From Branchiostoma floridae (Eukaryota > Chordata > Leptocardii > Amphioxiformes > Branchiostomatidae), in the NCBI RefSeq assembly GCF_000003815.2, contig NC_049989.1:9632578-9696577 (forward strand): DNA of 64,000 nucleotides, written 5' to 3'. The position numbers were made by a program, and so were the translations under genes. This document shows positions 11,010 to 22,589 of this stretch, piece by piece (the stretch's first letter is position 1; each line of letters starts with the position of its first letter). The notes beneath the pieces are model-generated. The model saw only the letters and a program-made list of their open reading frames with translations, was not told the origin of the DNA and made no database searches.

Positions 11010-11442
11010 CATGGGGGTGGGGGTGAGGAACTGGTACGGTATACCATTACAAAACTTTTTTTTCTTGTTGGACCGGTCCAGAAAAACTGGACCTGAAAGA
11101 AACCAATGGACCAGTCTGATCTGAAAATGAACAGATCATACCGACAGATTACCACGCGTTTTGGGGGCTTACGAGGTCCACGAAAAAAAAGAGGGAAGTA
11201 AGGGGAGTTGATTGTATTTCTAATCAAGTTTCTGCAGTTAAAGTTGGTTTAAGTTAACAGAGAGGCTTTAAACGCCAGTGGAAGTCACCAAACAGAATCC
11301 TCAGTATCGAAATTAACTATTGCTTTGTGCATCACACATTCACAAGTTTTCACAGACAATCGGGTCCAGGTTCAGGTCCGGGCCTGAAACTGATCATTTG
11401 GACCTGGACCTGGACCGTACCTGGACCTGAATCCCACCCCTA
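11010..11442 (-). mobile_element. hAT-type non-autonomous element, copy 1
   Basis: The 433-bp element is flanked by a perfect 8-bp target duplication GCATACAC (11002-11009 and 11443-11450), the signature of hAT transposases. It is the reverse orientation of the copies at 11887-12331 and 56288-56713. Shared internal blocks include TGGACCGGTCC-type sequence, AATCTGTTCATTTTC (reversed here) and a run of GGTCCAGGTCC-type repeats at one end. No transposase frame is present, so mobilisation would be in trans. Confidence 0.85.
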
Positions 11443-11774
11443 GCATACACTATGCATCTCAGGAGAAAGCAAACAATTCAGTAGTACTAGTGTGATGAAA
11501 GAATGAAATATAATGCAATAAAATAGTGCTGTCTCGGCGTTAAATTTATTTCACCACACGAGGCAGAGATAACATCAAGCCATTACCTTGAAGCCGGTAT
11601 GAGGTAAAGTTAGGAGGTATCACGTACCCAAAGATTTACGGTTCAACACGTCTGACTGACACAGAACAAACGAGACGTAGACGATTGATTTTCTGGAAGA
11701 CCAACGCTCTGTCGTCTTATGAGATTCATCATCGTCATCGTCATGAAAATGTCATTCGGGACGCTGATATTGAT

Positions 11775-12475
11775 TCTGTTAGTCAGGTGTGAAATGATGG
11801 CCTGGGGTGCCAAGGTGTCACAGAAATGTTGAACTTCAGCTGATGCTACTATCATCAATGCTGTTCGAAGCTCGTGGACTCTTGCATAAGGGTGGGTACC
11901 GGTACAGAAAATTCAGGTCCAGGTCCGGTCCAGGTCCAAAGGATTAGGTCCAGGTCCGGGCCTGAACCTGGACCTAATTGTTTGTGAATGGATAGTACTC
12001 AAAACATTTCGCTACAAAGGAATCTGTTTGGTGGAGTATCCTATCTTCAAGTAAACAACGCTAACTGCCTCTGTTAAATTAGACCAAGTTTGACGGTAGA
12101 AACTTGATAAAAATAACCATCAACTCTCCTCTACTTCGCTCTTGCTATTTTCTTGGACCAATAAGCCTCTAAACACGTGAATGTCTGCCGGCATAGTGCC
12201 GATATAATCTGTTCATTTTCTAATCGATCCAACATCCGGTCTACTGATTTTTTTCAGGTCCGGTTCTTCTGGACCGGTCCAAGAAGAAAAACCGGTTTTG
12301 TATCGGTACACCGTACCGGTACCCAGCCCTACTCTTGCACGTTTGTAAGGAACTGTTAACTCCTGATTGTGTTCGTCAGGTGTGAAATTATGGCATGGGT
12401 GCCAAGGTGTCACAGAAATGGTAAACTGCAGCTGATGCTACTATGCTGTTCGAAGCTCGTAGACACCATACACGG
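11775..12475 (+). repeat. About 110-bp tandem duplication flanking a hAT copy
   Basis: GTCAGGTGTGAAATGATGG onwards (about 11780-11880) recurs at 12377-12470 (CAGGTGTGAAATTATGGCAT, GTGCCAAGGTGTCACAGAAA, CAGCTGATGCTACTAT, GCTGTTCGAAGCTCGT). The hAT element at 11887-12331 sits between the units. Confidence 0.85.
11887..12331 (+). mobile_element. hAT-type non-autonomous element, copy 2
   Basis: A 445-bp element with terminal inverted repeats AAGGGTGGGTACCGGTAC and GTACCGGTACCCAGCCCT (one mismatch) and a perfect 8-bp target duplication CTCTTGCA (11879-11886 and 12332-12339). The left subterminal region is a direct-repeat array of AGGTCCAGGTCCGGTCC type, which may serve as transposase binding sites (inference). 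No coding sequence. Confidence 0.9.
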
Positions 12476-14059
12476 AAAAAAACATGCTGTATTATTTTGG
12501 GAGTGTATCGGCCAACACATATTTAAGTCGTAAGCTTTAGGTCTCATTGATGAGTTTTTTTTCCTTCCCATAGACTTCTATGTTATAATTATTTGGGCGC
12601 GATCATAATGAAGCTACAGAAAATTTCAGCATATTTGTCATTCTATGTTGAGCACCCTATATTGTGGGGAAAATTGCCAACGTCAAATAGACATACTTTG
12701 TTTCAAGCAATTACTACGATTAGTCAATCACGCAAAAGGCACTTTTTTCGCTGTTAGTGTACACTCTAGCTAGGAGTGTGTACCCCCGAACTAGCGCGCG
12801 GCTGCCAAACTTTACTTGATAATGCTTTCAGTTACAAGCAAGCTTTCACCAATGTAACTTTTGAGATCTAACGTTATATAGTTCGGCTGGTTAAAAGGGA
12901 ATTACCGCTAAAAACCTTCGTCCATGCTGCCGTTTATTTTTTTTGTCTCGGATCTCTTTTAGTGTCCACTCGGAGTAATACATCAATGGATCTTTATTTT
13001 TTTTTTTTTTTTCAATCTTTATTCAAGATTAAAAAAAAAATGGATCTTTATTGTAGAACGGAGAGATATGCAGGACAGGGCTATCCTTCATATCAGAGAA
13101 AAGTGCTCATCAACTCAGCGATACCATCACCCAATCCTCTTCTTCAGAAGTTAAGTTCGAAAAGTAAGCTTCAGTGCTCAGTGCCAAGGTCGTCAGACAC
13201 GCCGTCTTATCGAAGACGTATTTATCACAAACCTGGCTCTTTCTTCTCTCCGGGAGTCCAGATGACTCCTAAGATAAGGCATCTTTGCAAGAGATACACA
13301 TATCGTGTCTGTCACTGAAAGATACAGGTCCTGATTCCTTCTCCGGTGGCCATCTGCGATAACAAACGACCTCAGTCCGGACCAATAGATCTATCTTCAT
13401 AGCTATGACATCACAACATGCAGGTTACCATAGCGACAGTGCTCCCAGGAAGGGCCCTTACGCTTCCAATGTAAATGACTCCATGTTTTATCCGTTTGAA
13501 GGACATATTTGTGAATCTTGATGGAGTGTGGTTCAGCTCAGGGCACTTCTGTCCAATATCATAACATCTATCAGGTTTTCTCGCCGTTTCCATTTCGATC
13601 TAAAGCGCTAGCAACCGGGTACTGGAGGTGGATGAACCTCTCTATCTCTCACTCAGAAGTGATATCATGGCATCATGGACATTTATTCCCGCGGCAGGGA
13701 TTTCAAAAGAACAACGTCACAGTCTTCTTCAAAAGAAACACTGGCAATGTGTATACGCGTGTCGTAGGCTGTACATACCAGTGCACTGACCCTTCACTAT
13801 AGATGAAGTATGATTGTTTTTCGTTGTTGTAAAATCGATTCATTGTGTTTAACAGTCAAACCAAACAACTGACCGACCTAGTGACGATACAAATATTAAG
13901 CAGATTCATATATGTGTACTAAGCATTGAAACTGATGCACTTGTACAATCAGTATGTAAGAATAGTTTTTTTCGCCATTTATCATAACTAAAGCTTTGAA
14001 ACAAGGTTCCCGGGGTATGTTTCTTTCGGGGGGGACCCGGTGCCCAACTTTTTTTTTAG
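12476..14059. other. No recognised gene
   Basis: A 118-codon frame (12962-13318, plus) spans the poly-T/poly-A micro-insertion described separately and shows no domain, so I treat it as chance. Nothing else is recognised. Confidence 0.45.
12985..13052 (-). mobile_element. Tiny retroposed 3' end with 14-bp TSD
   Basis: AATGGATCTTTATT occurs at 12985-12998 and again at 13039-13052, bracketing a 40-bp insert. Read on the minus strand the insert is ATCTTGAATAAAGATTG followed by a long A run. That is a polyadenylation signal plus poly(A), flanked by a long target duplication: the pattern of target-primed reverse transcription with extreme 5' truncation. Confidence 0.7.
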
Positions 14060-14313
14060 AAGCCACGGTTCGGTTTTGTGCTCGGGACGGGGCTTTTTTT
14101 TGAGGGGGGGGGGGGGGGCGGTGCACTGGTTCTCGATTGTCAACGTTGGCTAGGTTCTTTTATACCGGTAAAGGGAAGAAAGCGCCCTTCCAAGGCAAAC
14201 TCCCTTTCCTCCGGCATAAGAGAACCAATAGCCAACGTTGAAGATCGCGAACCAGCGCACCGCCCCCCACCCAACACTAAAAAAACAGCCCCGGTCGAAG
14301 ACTGCAACGGAGG
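14060..14313. mobile_element. Palindromic G-run MITE, full-length
   Basis: Two arms of about 120 bp are reverse complements of each other around a centre near 14185. Left: GGACGGGGCT, a 17-18-nt G run, GGTTCTCGATTGTCAACGTT, GGCTAGGTTCTTTTATACCGG. Right: CCGGCATAAGAGAACCAATA, CCAACGTTGAAGATCGCGAA, a C run, ACAGCCCCGG, GACTGCAACGG. It is a long foldback element with no coding capacity. The G run could form a G-quadruplex on one strand. Confidence 0.85.
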
Positions 14314-14457
14314 CTTCGTTTCTATCACAAACGCCGTGACGTTATCACTCATGGTGACCATTACCCGAAGCCATTCTATGGGCACAGTCAGTCCACATCC
14401 GGAAACAGTGGATTAGGGAGGCTCAGGAAGCCGTCAGGTCCGACTTCATTTCTATGT

Positions 14458-14690
14458 AAAGTAGGTCCCGTATCTTAGCAATGGGACAGGTACAATTTCC
14501 TAGGTCTCCTATCTCTGTTCTGGTCCAGCAGTTGGACAGGAGTCATTTCATATGGTCTCTTATCTCTGTTCTGGTCCAGCAGTTGGACAAGAGGCATTCA
14601 ATATAGTTCCGTATCTCTTTTCTGGTCCAGCAGTTGGACAGGAGAAGTTTCCTATAGTCTCGTATATATGTTCTGGTCTAGCAGTGCCAC
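14458..14690 (+). repeat. 51-bp minisatellite, about 4 units
   Basis: Units run GTCTC(C/T)TATCTCTGTTCT, GGTCCAGCAGTTGGACA(G/A)GA, then a variable 15-18 bp. Because 51 is a multiple of three, the plus frame stays open and reads a 17-residue repeat of VSYLCSGPAVGQE type with the last four positions variable. A stop lies directly upstream and no splice or start context is seen, so I regard it as non-coding. Confidence 0.85.
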
Positions 14691-15143
14691 TCCATATAAG
14701 CCTTAAGGCGTACCCAATGTCCATTTACCCAATTTTACATTTCGTGCAAACAGAAAATATTAGCCTGACTGAATCACAGTTCTAGTTGCATTTTCACTAG
14801 CCTGGCCCCTATGGGAGCTTGACGAGCAACGTCTCAAAGCCAGAAGAATTAGAAATATCCTAATCCTGTTGATTTATGAATATTTGCTGATGAATAACTG
14901 TCTGTTTATAGCATAGTTTTGAAGGCCGGATGACGGATAGTTTTTTTGTTAACTTAAAAAAAAAAACAGTCTCATAGCTTAGGAGTAAGTTACCATCTCT
15001 ATGAAATGGCAGGTCTGTTATCTGTTTACGAGGATGACATCGTACACACCACGGAGTTTTTTCAGATGTGCAGCATAGATGCCATCCTAGTTTGTTCAAC
15101 TGCATAGAATTGCATAGCGGGGAGAAACTAAGTAGGCTGGCAC
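14691..15143. other. No recognised gene
   Basis: Nothing recognised apart from short A/T runs near 14940. Confidence 0.4.
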
Positions 15144-15144
15144 T

Positions 15145-15275
15145 TAATCTCCAAGCAGATCTATCGGTGGAAAGGCAGTATCAAAGGGACCCAACTACTA
15201 TTAAACAGGCCTCCGTTTGATACTGTTTAATCCTTTGGATGCTACCTTGCCGGCGTTAGATCTGTTCGGAGATTA
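15145..15275. mobile_element. TCTCCAAGCAGA MITE
   Basis: TAATCTCCAAGCAGATCT at the left mirrors AGATCTGTTCGGAGATTA at the right, with three mismatches. The interior also folds: GTATCAAAGG near 15178 against the reverse in GTTTGATACTG near 15215. The TCTCCAAGCAGA end recurs near 33830, 37970, 38537 and 39630, so this is a multicopy family. Confidence 0.75.
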
Positions 15276-16361
15276 GATAACACCTAGACTGTGAGTTTTT
15301 TAATCCTATAGTGCCGCTAACGGTCTCAGGAAATTGAAATGGGGACGTTTTTCGTTTAAAGTTGCTACGGAAATGAATCCCAAGTCAAATTGCGGGTGGT
15401 CATCTTGTCAAGACTACTTTACGCCTGCATGAAGGGTTAAACCGCGAACACACGGCTGAGAAACGCCAAAGGCAGCAAATATACATGAGCAGACCTTTCC
15501 ACTTGAGTTGTGTAAGTCCTGCCATGCATCTTGATTTAACTTCACAGTTGGATAGCCGTGGAATCCGTTACACACACCCTCGTTGACATTTGTATCTTAC
15601 TCTTATTCTTTCGTGTGCCATACAAGTGTATGTGGAATTAATCTATACAAATTACGGCTTACAGGTAGTTACCTTACGTAGTTTATATGACACCAATCTC
15701 TTTGAATGTTGTGGAATAAAAAGTTAATAGGATAAAATACTAGGATAAAAGTTGAGAGTTGAGGAGAGAATCTACGATGGAGTCTAGATCTCCTTGGCGA
15801 AAACTCAAACGTGATTTGTTTCATTCTCAAGAGATTTGTATCCCCGCCATTGGTGCAACAAGAGTCCGCAGGACCAAAAACTTTCTGAACAAGTAGAGTT
15901 TGTGGGGAAGATTGTGTTATTCTCATTATATTACCCATTCATTTTCCGTTCGAAGTGGTGTGTGTGTGTGTTGGGTGTGTGGGGGGAAGGGGGCCCGGGG
16001 AGGGGCGATGTAAGAAAACGGGAACGGGGTAAATGATAAAATTGTCACAATCTTCGCCACTAACCTCTGCTTGGTGGGCACCCCTCCGTATAAAGTAGTA
16101 ATAATGTTTACGGTGTTTGATACCCACTCCAACGAGTTACTTTGTGTTTTCAATCAAAAATCAAAAAATGGTTTATTATTAAAAACAAGGTTCTGGCAGC
16201 CAGGGGGCTAAATTGCGTCTTGTTGTATACATAAACACTCATGTAATATATATGTTCCGGCAGGGCCTCTTTATCACACTGAGACCCATGCCTCAGTGCA
16301 AACTTGTTTAACAGAAGCGTAGTAGTATAGTACGGTGTAGTGCGAAATAGAACCAGTCAAC
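15276..16361. other. No recognised gene
   Basis: A GT- and G-rich low-complexity patch lies at 15956-16010. TTTATTATTAAAAACAAGG near 16172 could be an antisense retroelement tail. A 24-bp block near 16345 (AATAGAACCAGTCAACATCG) is also found near 8615. No gene. Confidence 0.4.
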
Positions 16362-16405
16362 ATCGTCATGAGGAAGGTGACAGATAATTACCGAAATTTC
16401 AGCTT
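16362..16405 (+). ncRNA. Hammerhead-like relic, copy 3 (core mutated)
   Basis: GGTGA, loop CAGATAA, TTACC forms a perfect five-pair stem between ATGAGGA and GAAAT, at the positions of the hammerhead CUGANGA and GAAAC. Both core boxes carry substitutions expected to abolish cleavage. The preceding AATAGAACCAGTCAACATCG is shared with about 8612-8632 near hammerhead-like copy 1, which supports a common parent element. Confidence 0.3.
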
Positions 16406-19400
16406 CTGTTGTTTATATCCTGATTGTGAATAAATAGCCTTGTCATCTATTCATTTACAAACATGATGAAGTTAACATTAGTCACGTACTAGGCTTCCAC
16501 AACTCCTGTGAAATGGACGCGTCAATGGATAAACATCAAATAACCTCAGGCTAGTCATCACCTGCAGCTGTTACACACCAAGCAGACGGCCCGCGAGACA
16601 TATGTCTTACCAGAAGTTCTCGGTGGCTTTCATCTTATTCGGAATATTTTCATGCTGGAATGCTTTGGGGGAGTATACGTAGTTGTCCACTGTGGAGAGT
16701 GGTCGTGTGAAATCGCAAGATCACAGGCTCTCTACCCTGGCACCATATGAAATCGAAGATTTGAAAGGGAAGCTTGCCTCGTGACCAAAACAGCCATTAG
16801 GTGTGCAAGATCGCGTTCTAACGGTTCGCTCTGGGAGCGTTTCCTGTGAGTCGTGATATTACAAGGAATGATATCACACCATCTTGTTTTGCACTCACCC
16901 TTTCTTCCTCTACTTTGAGGCTTTAGTTTGGAAGCCACTGTAATGGTAGATGGTACACGATGCAAACGGCCAAGACTCTCGAAGTCAAGTACACATATAC
17001 CAGAATAAAGTAGAGGAGCTACTACGAAAATGGTCGCCTTCACCTCATTCATAGCAGCATTGGGCAGTCATGTATATCATCTTCTAAGGCTTAAAATCAA
17101 GTATCTAGGAGTTTTTTTCCTTAGAAATTGGTCAACTTAAGGCCAGGTTGATTTGATTATATGAATGACATCCGCGCGCGGCACATTATTTTGGACGTTT
17201 GAAAAAAAAATTCAATCATATTGTAAATCGTACAAAGCATCTTCAAAACGGTCATTCCTCATGAGCACTTACATTTCATAATAAAGGTAACTCTTTTTGG
17301 ATAAACTTTATTTATTTGCATGCTTGCATCAGTTTGGGGGTTTCCATAGGATATCATCTATATAACCAATTCAACATGGCCTAAGTGACGATAACTGTTT
17401 CAAGTGCAAAAAATGACCATATCTTAAATGAAAAATAGTAGAATCAAATAGTGATGTTTTGTATCTATGCAAACAACAGCCTTGCAACATTTAAAACCAG
17501 GGTTCGTAGATCCAAGATTGCTACTGTGTTTCTAATTAGAAGAGCGTTTAGCAAGATACGCCATTTAGCAAGCTAATTGCTGTTAAACACGTGACTGGCA
17601 ACGCAGTCTCTTTGTATCAGGGTGAACATTTAAAAGTAATTATCACCGAAAATTTCCAATTCTGCGCTAATTGCACACTTGGAATAACGAAACTCAGGCA
17701 ATAAATCAAATATAACAAGAGTACCTAGAAGCATTGCGGAGAAACTTTCGACCCACATGGGAAATACTGTAGAGTAAACTAGTTCAGAAGTTGTAACGAG
17801 CTTTGTGTCAACCTAGAGTGGGAGGGGAAATCAATCCCTTGGGTTGTCATTACGCTACAACAAGAACTGATGATCATGAATTTTGACTAGACTGAATATG
17901 AAAACACCGCTTACTAATCAAGCAAGAGGGTTAGTGTCTGGCTATAATCATGGTAGCTGCAGTATACGGGAAACACTTGACTCACAGACCTCTCCGGTAG
18001 TGACAGCGAGAAACACTGCACAATCAAGTACAGGGGATCGATAGAAGGTTATGAAACTGAGAGTGAAATTGGTGGTCCAGTAGACAGCAGTGTCTAAGAG
18101 ACAGTCTAATTCAATCATCCCCACGACCAATGAACTCACAGAGTCTTATGAATAATGCCGGACAACGTCTCAGGGGTTATTGATTTGCAGCTGTGTGAAG
18201 TTCCCATACACACACATAGATCGACAGTGAACTCAAGGAGCAGTTGACACGACTGATATTCTTCTCAATTAGGAGAACAAGGGGGGACAAACGAAAATCA
18301 TCAGGATAGAATGGTGGACACCAGTTACTGGAAAATAATTTTAAAAATGGACGTTCTGAAAAGCCTTGTCCAACTGTTTGGATATCGTAGTAGATTTGGT
18401 GCAGCATTTACACATTGTAGCTATATGATTGTTTTATTGAGCAATTTGTTCTATTCACAATTCTCACTTCTTCCATACTTACAAACACACACAAAAGCAC
18501 AAACACGCACTTGTAGATACACATATGTACATATATACATAGCGGAGTTTAATGTTAGGCATATATCACAGGTGCCTCAAAACTTTATGATCTATTTCTT
18601 TCACTTTCATCCAACACAAACGCATCTACGGCGCATCTAGTACATGCCGTTTTTAAGAAATCATATTGCTACAGCGCAGAAAGACTATTACACAGCAACA
18701 GCAATGTATCCACTTATTCCACTATGTCTGGTGGAAACTGATAACATTGGACAAAGCAGTGGCAAAATGCTCAAAGAGATATTAAGTGTAATAGACGCCT
18801 AAATCTCTCAAGACCCATGAAAGATGAAAGCATAGAAATACCCCACATGAAGTATATCCAAAGGTTTCAAGAAAAATTGCAGTCTTAACTTGAAGTAGAC
18901 GTAGATGTGTCACTAGTAATGGATTGACATCAATGATCTGTACTTACAGTGCACCTGTAATAACGGTCTTGATACACTGCCTACAGTAACATTCCTTACA
19001 TCAAAGTCAAATATTGCTGTTATGTAGTGTTTTATCAGTTTTTCAGACTTATCTGGAAATACAGTACTCTACAGCTACAAGCAGGCAATCTTGTGTTTGT
19101 CACGAAGGAAGCCAAAGTCCTTTTGATCTTTATGTTCGTATATCTGTAATGTCACTAGCGGCCTCTCTCAAGCCCAGAGGGGGACGTGAGTTGTACAGAG
19201 AGCGATTTTGGAATATAGTCCCTGACATATCGACAGGCTTTTAAGATATAGAAGGATGCGGCGCAGTGGAAAAATACGGGGGCAGAGCAACACTGACAGG
19301 AAGGCATGATAAACGACGGGACATTGAGGGTATAGCTGCGGGATAACGCACCGGAAACTAGCGGATCAGGGCTAACGAAAAGGTGGCGTGGGCACATACA

Positions 19401-21763
19401 TGTGTACATCCTAATGGCGACAACGTCGGGCACATTCGTGCACTATAAAATAGACTTATGGCCAGGTTACACAATAGAGGGTATATAAATCATCACCACA
19501 GAGCTTTTACTGTTCATACATATTACTTGTTCGCTCGTCGATAGGGCGCCATGATTTAAGCCTTATTCGTCGTATGCGTTTTAGGTCCATAATTTTGCCA
19601 TACGGACCTAAAATAGCTTTTCGTCTACTTTGTTCAGAGCTAATTACTCACACGTTTTTTACTGATTAGAAATTTCGATGAGCCAGGCAAAATGTTGCAT
19701 TATATATATGTGTAAAACTATGTAGCGTTAGCATGTGATGGGACTGTCACATTCTATTTCGTTCCGACCGCTATGGAGATTGGATATCTCCCCGAAGAAG
19801 ATCAAGGACGAACAACCCATACACATGAATGTATGTAACAAACATCACGCTGAGAATTCTCTAACAAGAACTCGTTTTCTTTTATAAATTTCATCGTATA
19901 TAGGGTTGTCACGATCAATGTCACAGGCAACGTTGATCATTTCGTGAACTCATATTTATAGAAATACGTGACAATGAATTTAGCTTTGATGATACCACAC
20001 ATGCCATACTTACAACTTAAATGATCAACAATGTAAGCAACAGATAATGATATACTTAGCACCACTTCAGACTGACATGCCAGTAGATATCCCGCACTTG
20101 AGATACGAAGACGAGAAGCCCAGCTGCAATACAGTAGAAAGCCACAGGGAGGCCCATTATGCCGCCATCCACCTACCAAACATTGTAAGGATCCGTTGTT
20201 AGCTTCTTAAGTTATGCCCCCAGCACACACACACAGGCATAGAAAACAAACATAATAGTCTTGGCGACGGTTATAAAAACTCTTGATCCGTTGCAGTGAC
20301 CATCAAACAAACTGTAACAGTAGTCTTGAATGTTTTGGATCTAGTCATTACAAAGTCACATGCTGCGGCAATTTTGGATAGATGCCTCTCCCTCACTTTC
20401 GAGGACTTGATGCATTGCCCTCTGACTTTTCCTCCCGTTGCCGCCTAACTCATCTGTCAGGCCTGACGTGCGCTGGAACACGGGAGATTTATTTCTTCCT
20501 GCCGTTTAGTACGTGCAACAAATGGATCAAGCACATTTATCTGGTACTCGGTGATCCTTGATAGAGGAGTAAGTCCAGAAATAGAAACATGGCAATCCCG
20601 GGTCTCGTAAAGCGTTCATTTCTCTCAAATCTGTTGCGAGGAGTTACAGGCGGCAATTATCGGCCGGATCAGTCTCTAAACTTTCCTGGAGCACTTACGT
20701 TTTATTGAGGAGAATAAAATGTCTTTACACGTTAAATCTAAGGAATATCTGCGTAGCAGTCTGCTTGTTTCGGTCGCTGTCATCTACAAGGCGCAGGAAA
20801 CATTATTCTCACTCTTTTCTTTTGCTTTTGGCTCTTGCTGCGCTTTTAACTTCTCTTTCAAAGGACTGACACAACAACATCCGGCGCCATATCTTTATTT
20901 TTCATGCTTAATGATTGGCTATACGAATATCTGAAATAACCATGGGTGGCTATATGTATATGCTTCTTTGCCTGTCACCAGTACAAATTTTTATCAAACG
21001 CACCAGTCTTTCATTAAGCCAATAGATGATGATGGCACTCATGTGTAATTTATAGCTACGATAGTTTACGTAATTTGTACATTGTGCCATGTCCGCTAGT
21101 ACACCCTAAGAAGCTTTCCCGATTTCCATAATAATTCACGATTACATGTACCTTTGTTCCTACCGACTTGAACGCTTATCATAGCCTCTTATCTCTAGAT
21201 CATTTGATTTTGAAACGCGCATTGGAACCGTACTGCTATCTTCTAACATCAACCATAGAGATAACTCTCTTCCTATCTCTTTGTACGGTAGGAATATCCT
21301 ATCCTTTACGATATAAATCGATACAGCAAGACATAATAGTTCTCAGAGCAGATGTAAGGATCAGGCTCCATCTCAATGTTTTTGCAACATCTAATACGTC
21401 TATATGCTAAGAGGAGGCAAGACTTTTAATAAAACATAAAAGTTTTAACTTTTCTTAAAATACAAAGTAAACAAAATCAAAATTTGCACTACTGGAAAGA
21501 CATATTGAATGTAGTACACTGAACCGAATTTTTACATCTGCTAGGAGAACAAGAAAAATGCTTAAGTTTGTCGGACTGATTTGTATGATTCAAGACACGA
21601 TATTCGCAATGAATCAGGAGATGGTGACAAATGCTTTCTTTTCGATGATAGGTCTAATGTGAATGTAAAATAAAAATACTTGTCTCTTTACATCTGCTTT
21701 GAAATTCCTACTAAGTCTTACTACAGTACATATAACATTTTTGTAAAAAGCAACAAAAATGAC
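16406..21763. other. 5.3-kb stretch with no recognised gene
   Basis: The largest frame is 106 codons on the minus strand (16732-17052), with a hydrophobic start but no recognisable domain or clear splice sites. I found no internal repeat matching elsewhere in the window. It is possibly intergenic unique DNA. Confidence 0.4.
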
Positions 21764-22372
21764 TGGTGAACTGGCTTAATTAAAGTTTGCGGTCTAAGAA
21801 GTGGTTTTCTTGGTTCGATACCACGACTGCACAATAGAGGCTTCCGATGCGATTGACGCGTCATCGTACGGTTTTCGACAGCGATTTAGCGCTTCGAAAA
21901 ACCGACTGTCGTTTAACAGCGCACTTATCTTACATCGCAACCGACATCACTACATCGTTACATCGCAGCCGACATCTTAACTGATCTTAAATGACATTCG
22001 AGTTTTAAAACAGCAACTGAGTTTTTAAACAGCTATCGAGTTTTTAAACAGCAATCGAGTCTTTAAACAGCAATCGAGTTTTTAAACAGCAATCGAGTTT
22101 TTAAACAGCAACCGAACCCTAAAAAGCGGTCGACGGGGGTCTAATTAGCGCCTTGTTCATTTCACACCTAATATATGGGATGTGTATTGGGCACAAGTAA
22201 TCGACTAGTTAGGCATATGCAGTTGATCTCCGTTGATTAAACACATTATCATGGTGTTGTATATTTCTCGTAAGATGTAATGTTATGAACGCAAAATACT
22301 ACATTTTGTAGAATTTCTTCCCAGATTGAGGTTTCTTCCCTGGCTAAGTAGTAAGTTGGCTTCTTGACCCTC
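21764..22372 (+). mobile_element. tRNA-headed SINE-like element, copy 1
   Basis: A 5' head (21766-21832) looks tRNA-derived: A-box-like TGGCTTAATTAA at 21772, B box GGTTCGATACC at 21812, T-arm pairing CTTGG/CCACG with one mismatch, ending GACTGCAC. The body carries the direct repeats CATCGCAACCGACATC and CATCGCAGCCGACATC, then a 19-bp tandem array, then a unique 3' part ending at GACCCTCC. The second copy, at 46077-46742, is inverted and matches throughout. At about 600 bp it is long for a SINE, and pol III transcription is inferred only from the boxes. Confidence 0.75.
21993..22110 (+). repeat. 19-bp tandem array inside SINE-like copy 1
   Basis: About six units of CGAGTTTTTAAACAGCAAT. The inverted copy near 46340-46490 has seven or eight units of 19-20 bp, so array length differs between copies. 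Confidence 0.9.
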
Positions 22373-22589
22373 CAATATTTTCTTATTTATGAGATAAGAA
22401 AGCAGCGTAGTTGCACGCATTAATAAATATATTTGATTTTGTGCACAATATGGATGACGTTATGAAGTTATATTGGCCAAATATTGTTTTTCTAATAGTA
22501 AGTTTGTACCTTTGATCATAATGCTCATGAAAAATAGTATCATTTATCTGCAGTGTCCCATTGCAGACCAATATGCGATGCATGATTAC

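Noticed and set aside
12962-13318. Plus-strand 118-codon frame
   Set aside because: It runs through a poly-T/poly-A retroposed insertion and shows no motif.
16732-17052. Minus-strand 106-codon frame with a hydrophobic N-terminus
   Set aside because: No domain, no clear splice pair and no codon bias seen. It is within the size expected by chance in this much DNA.
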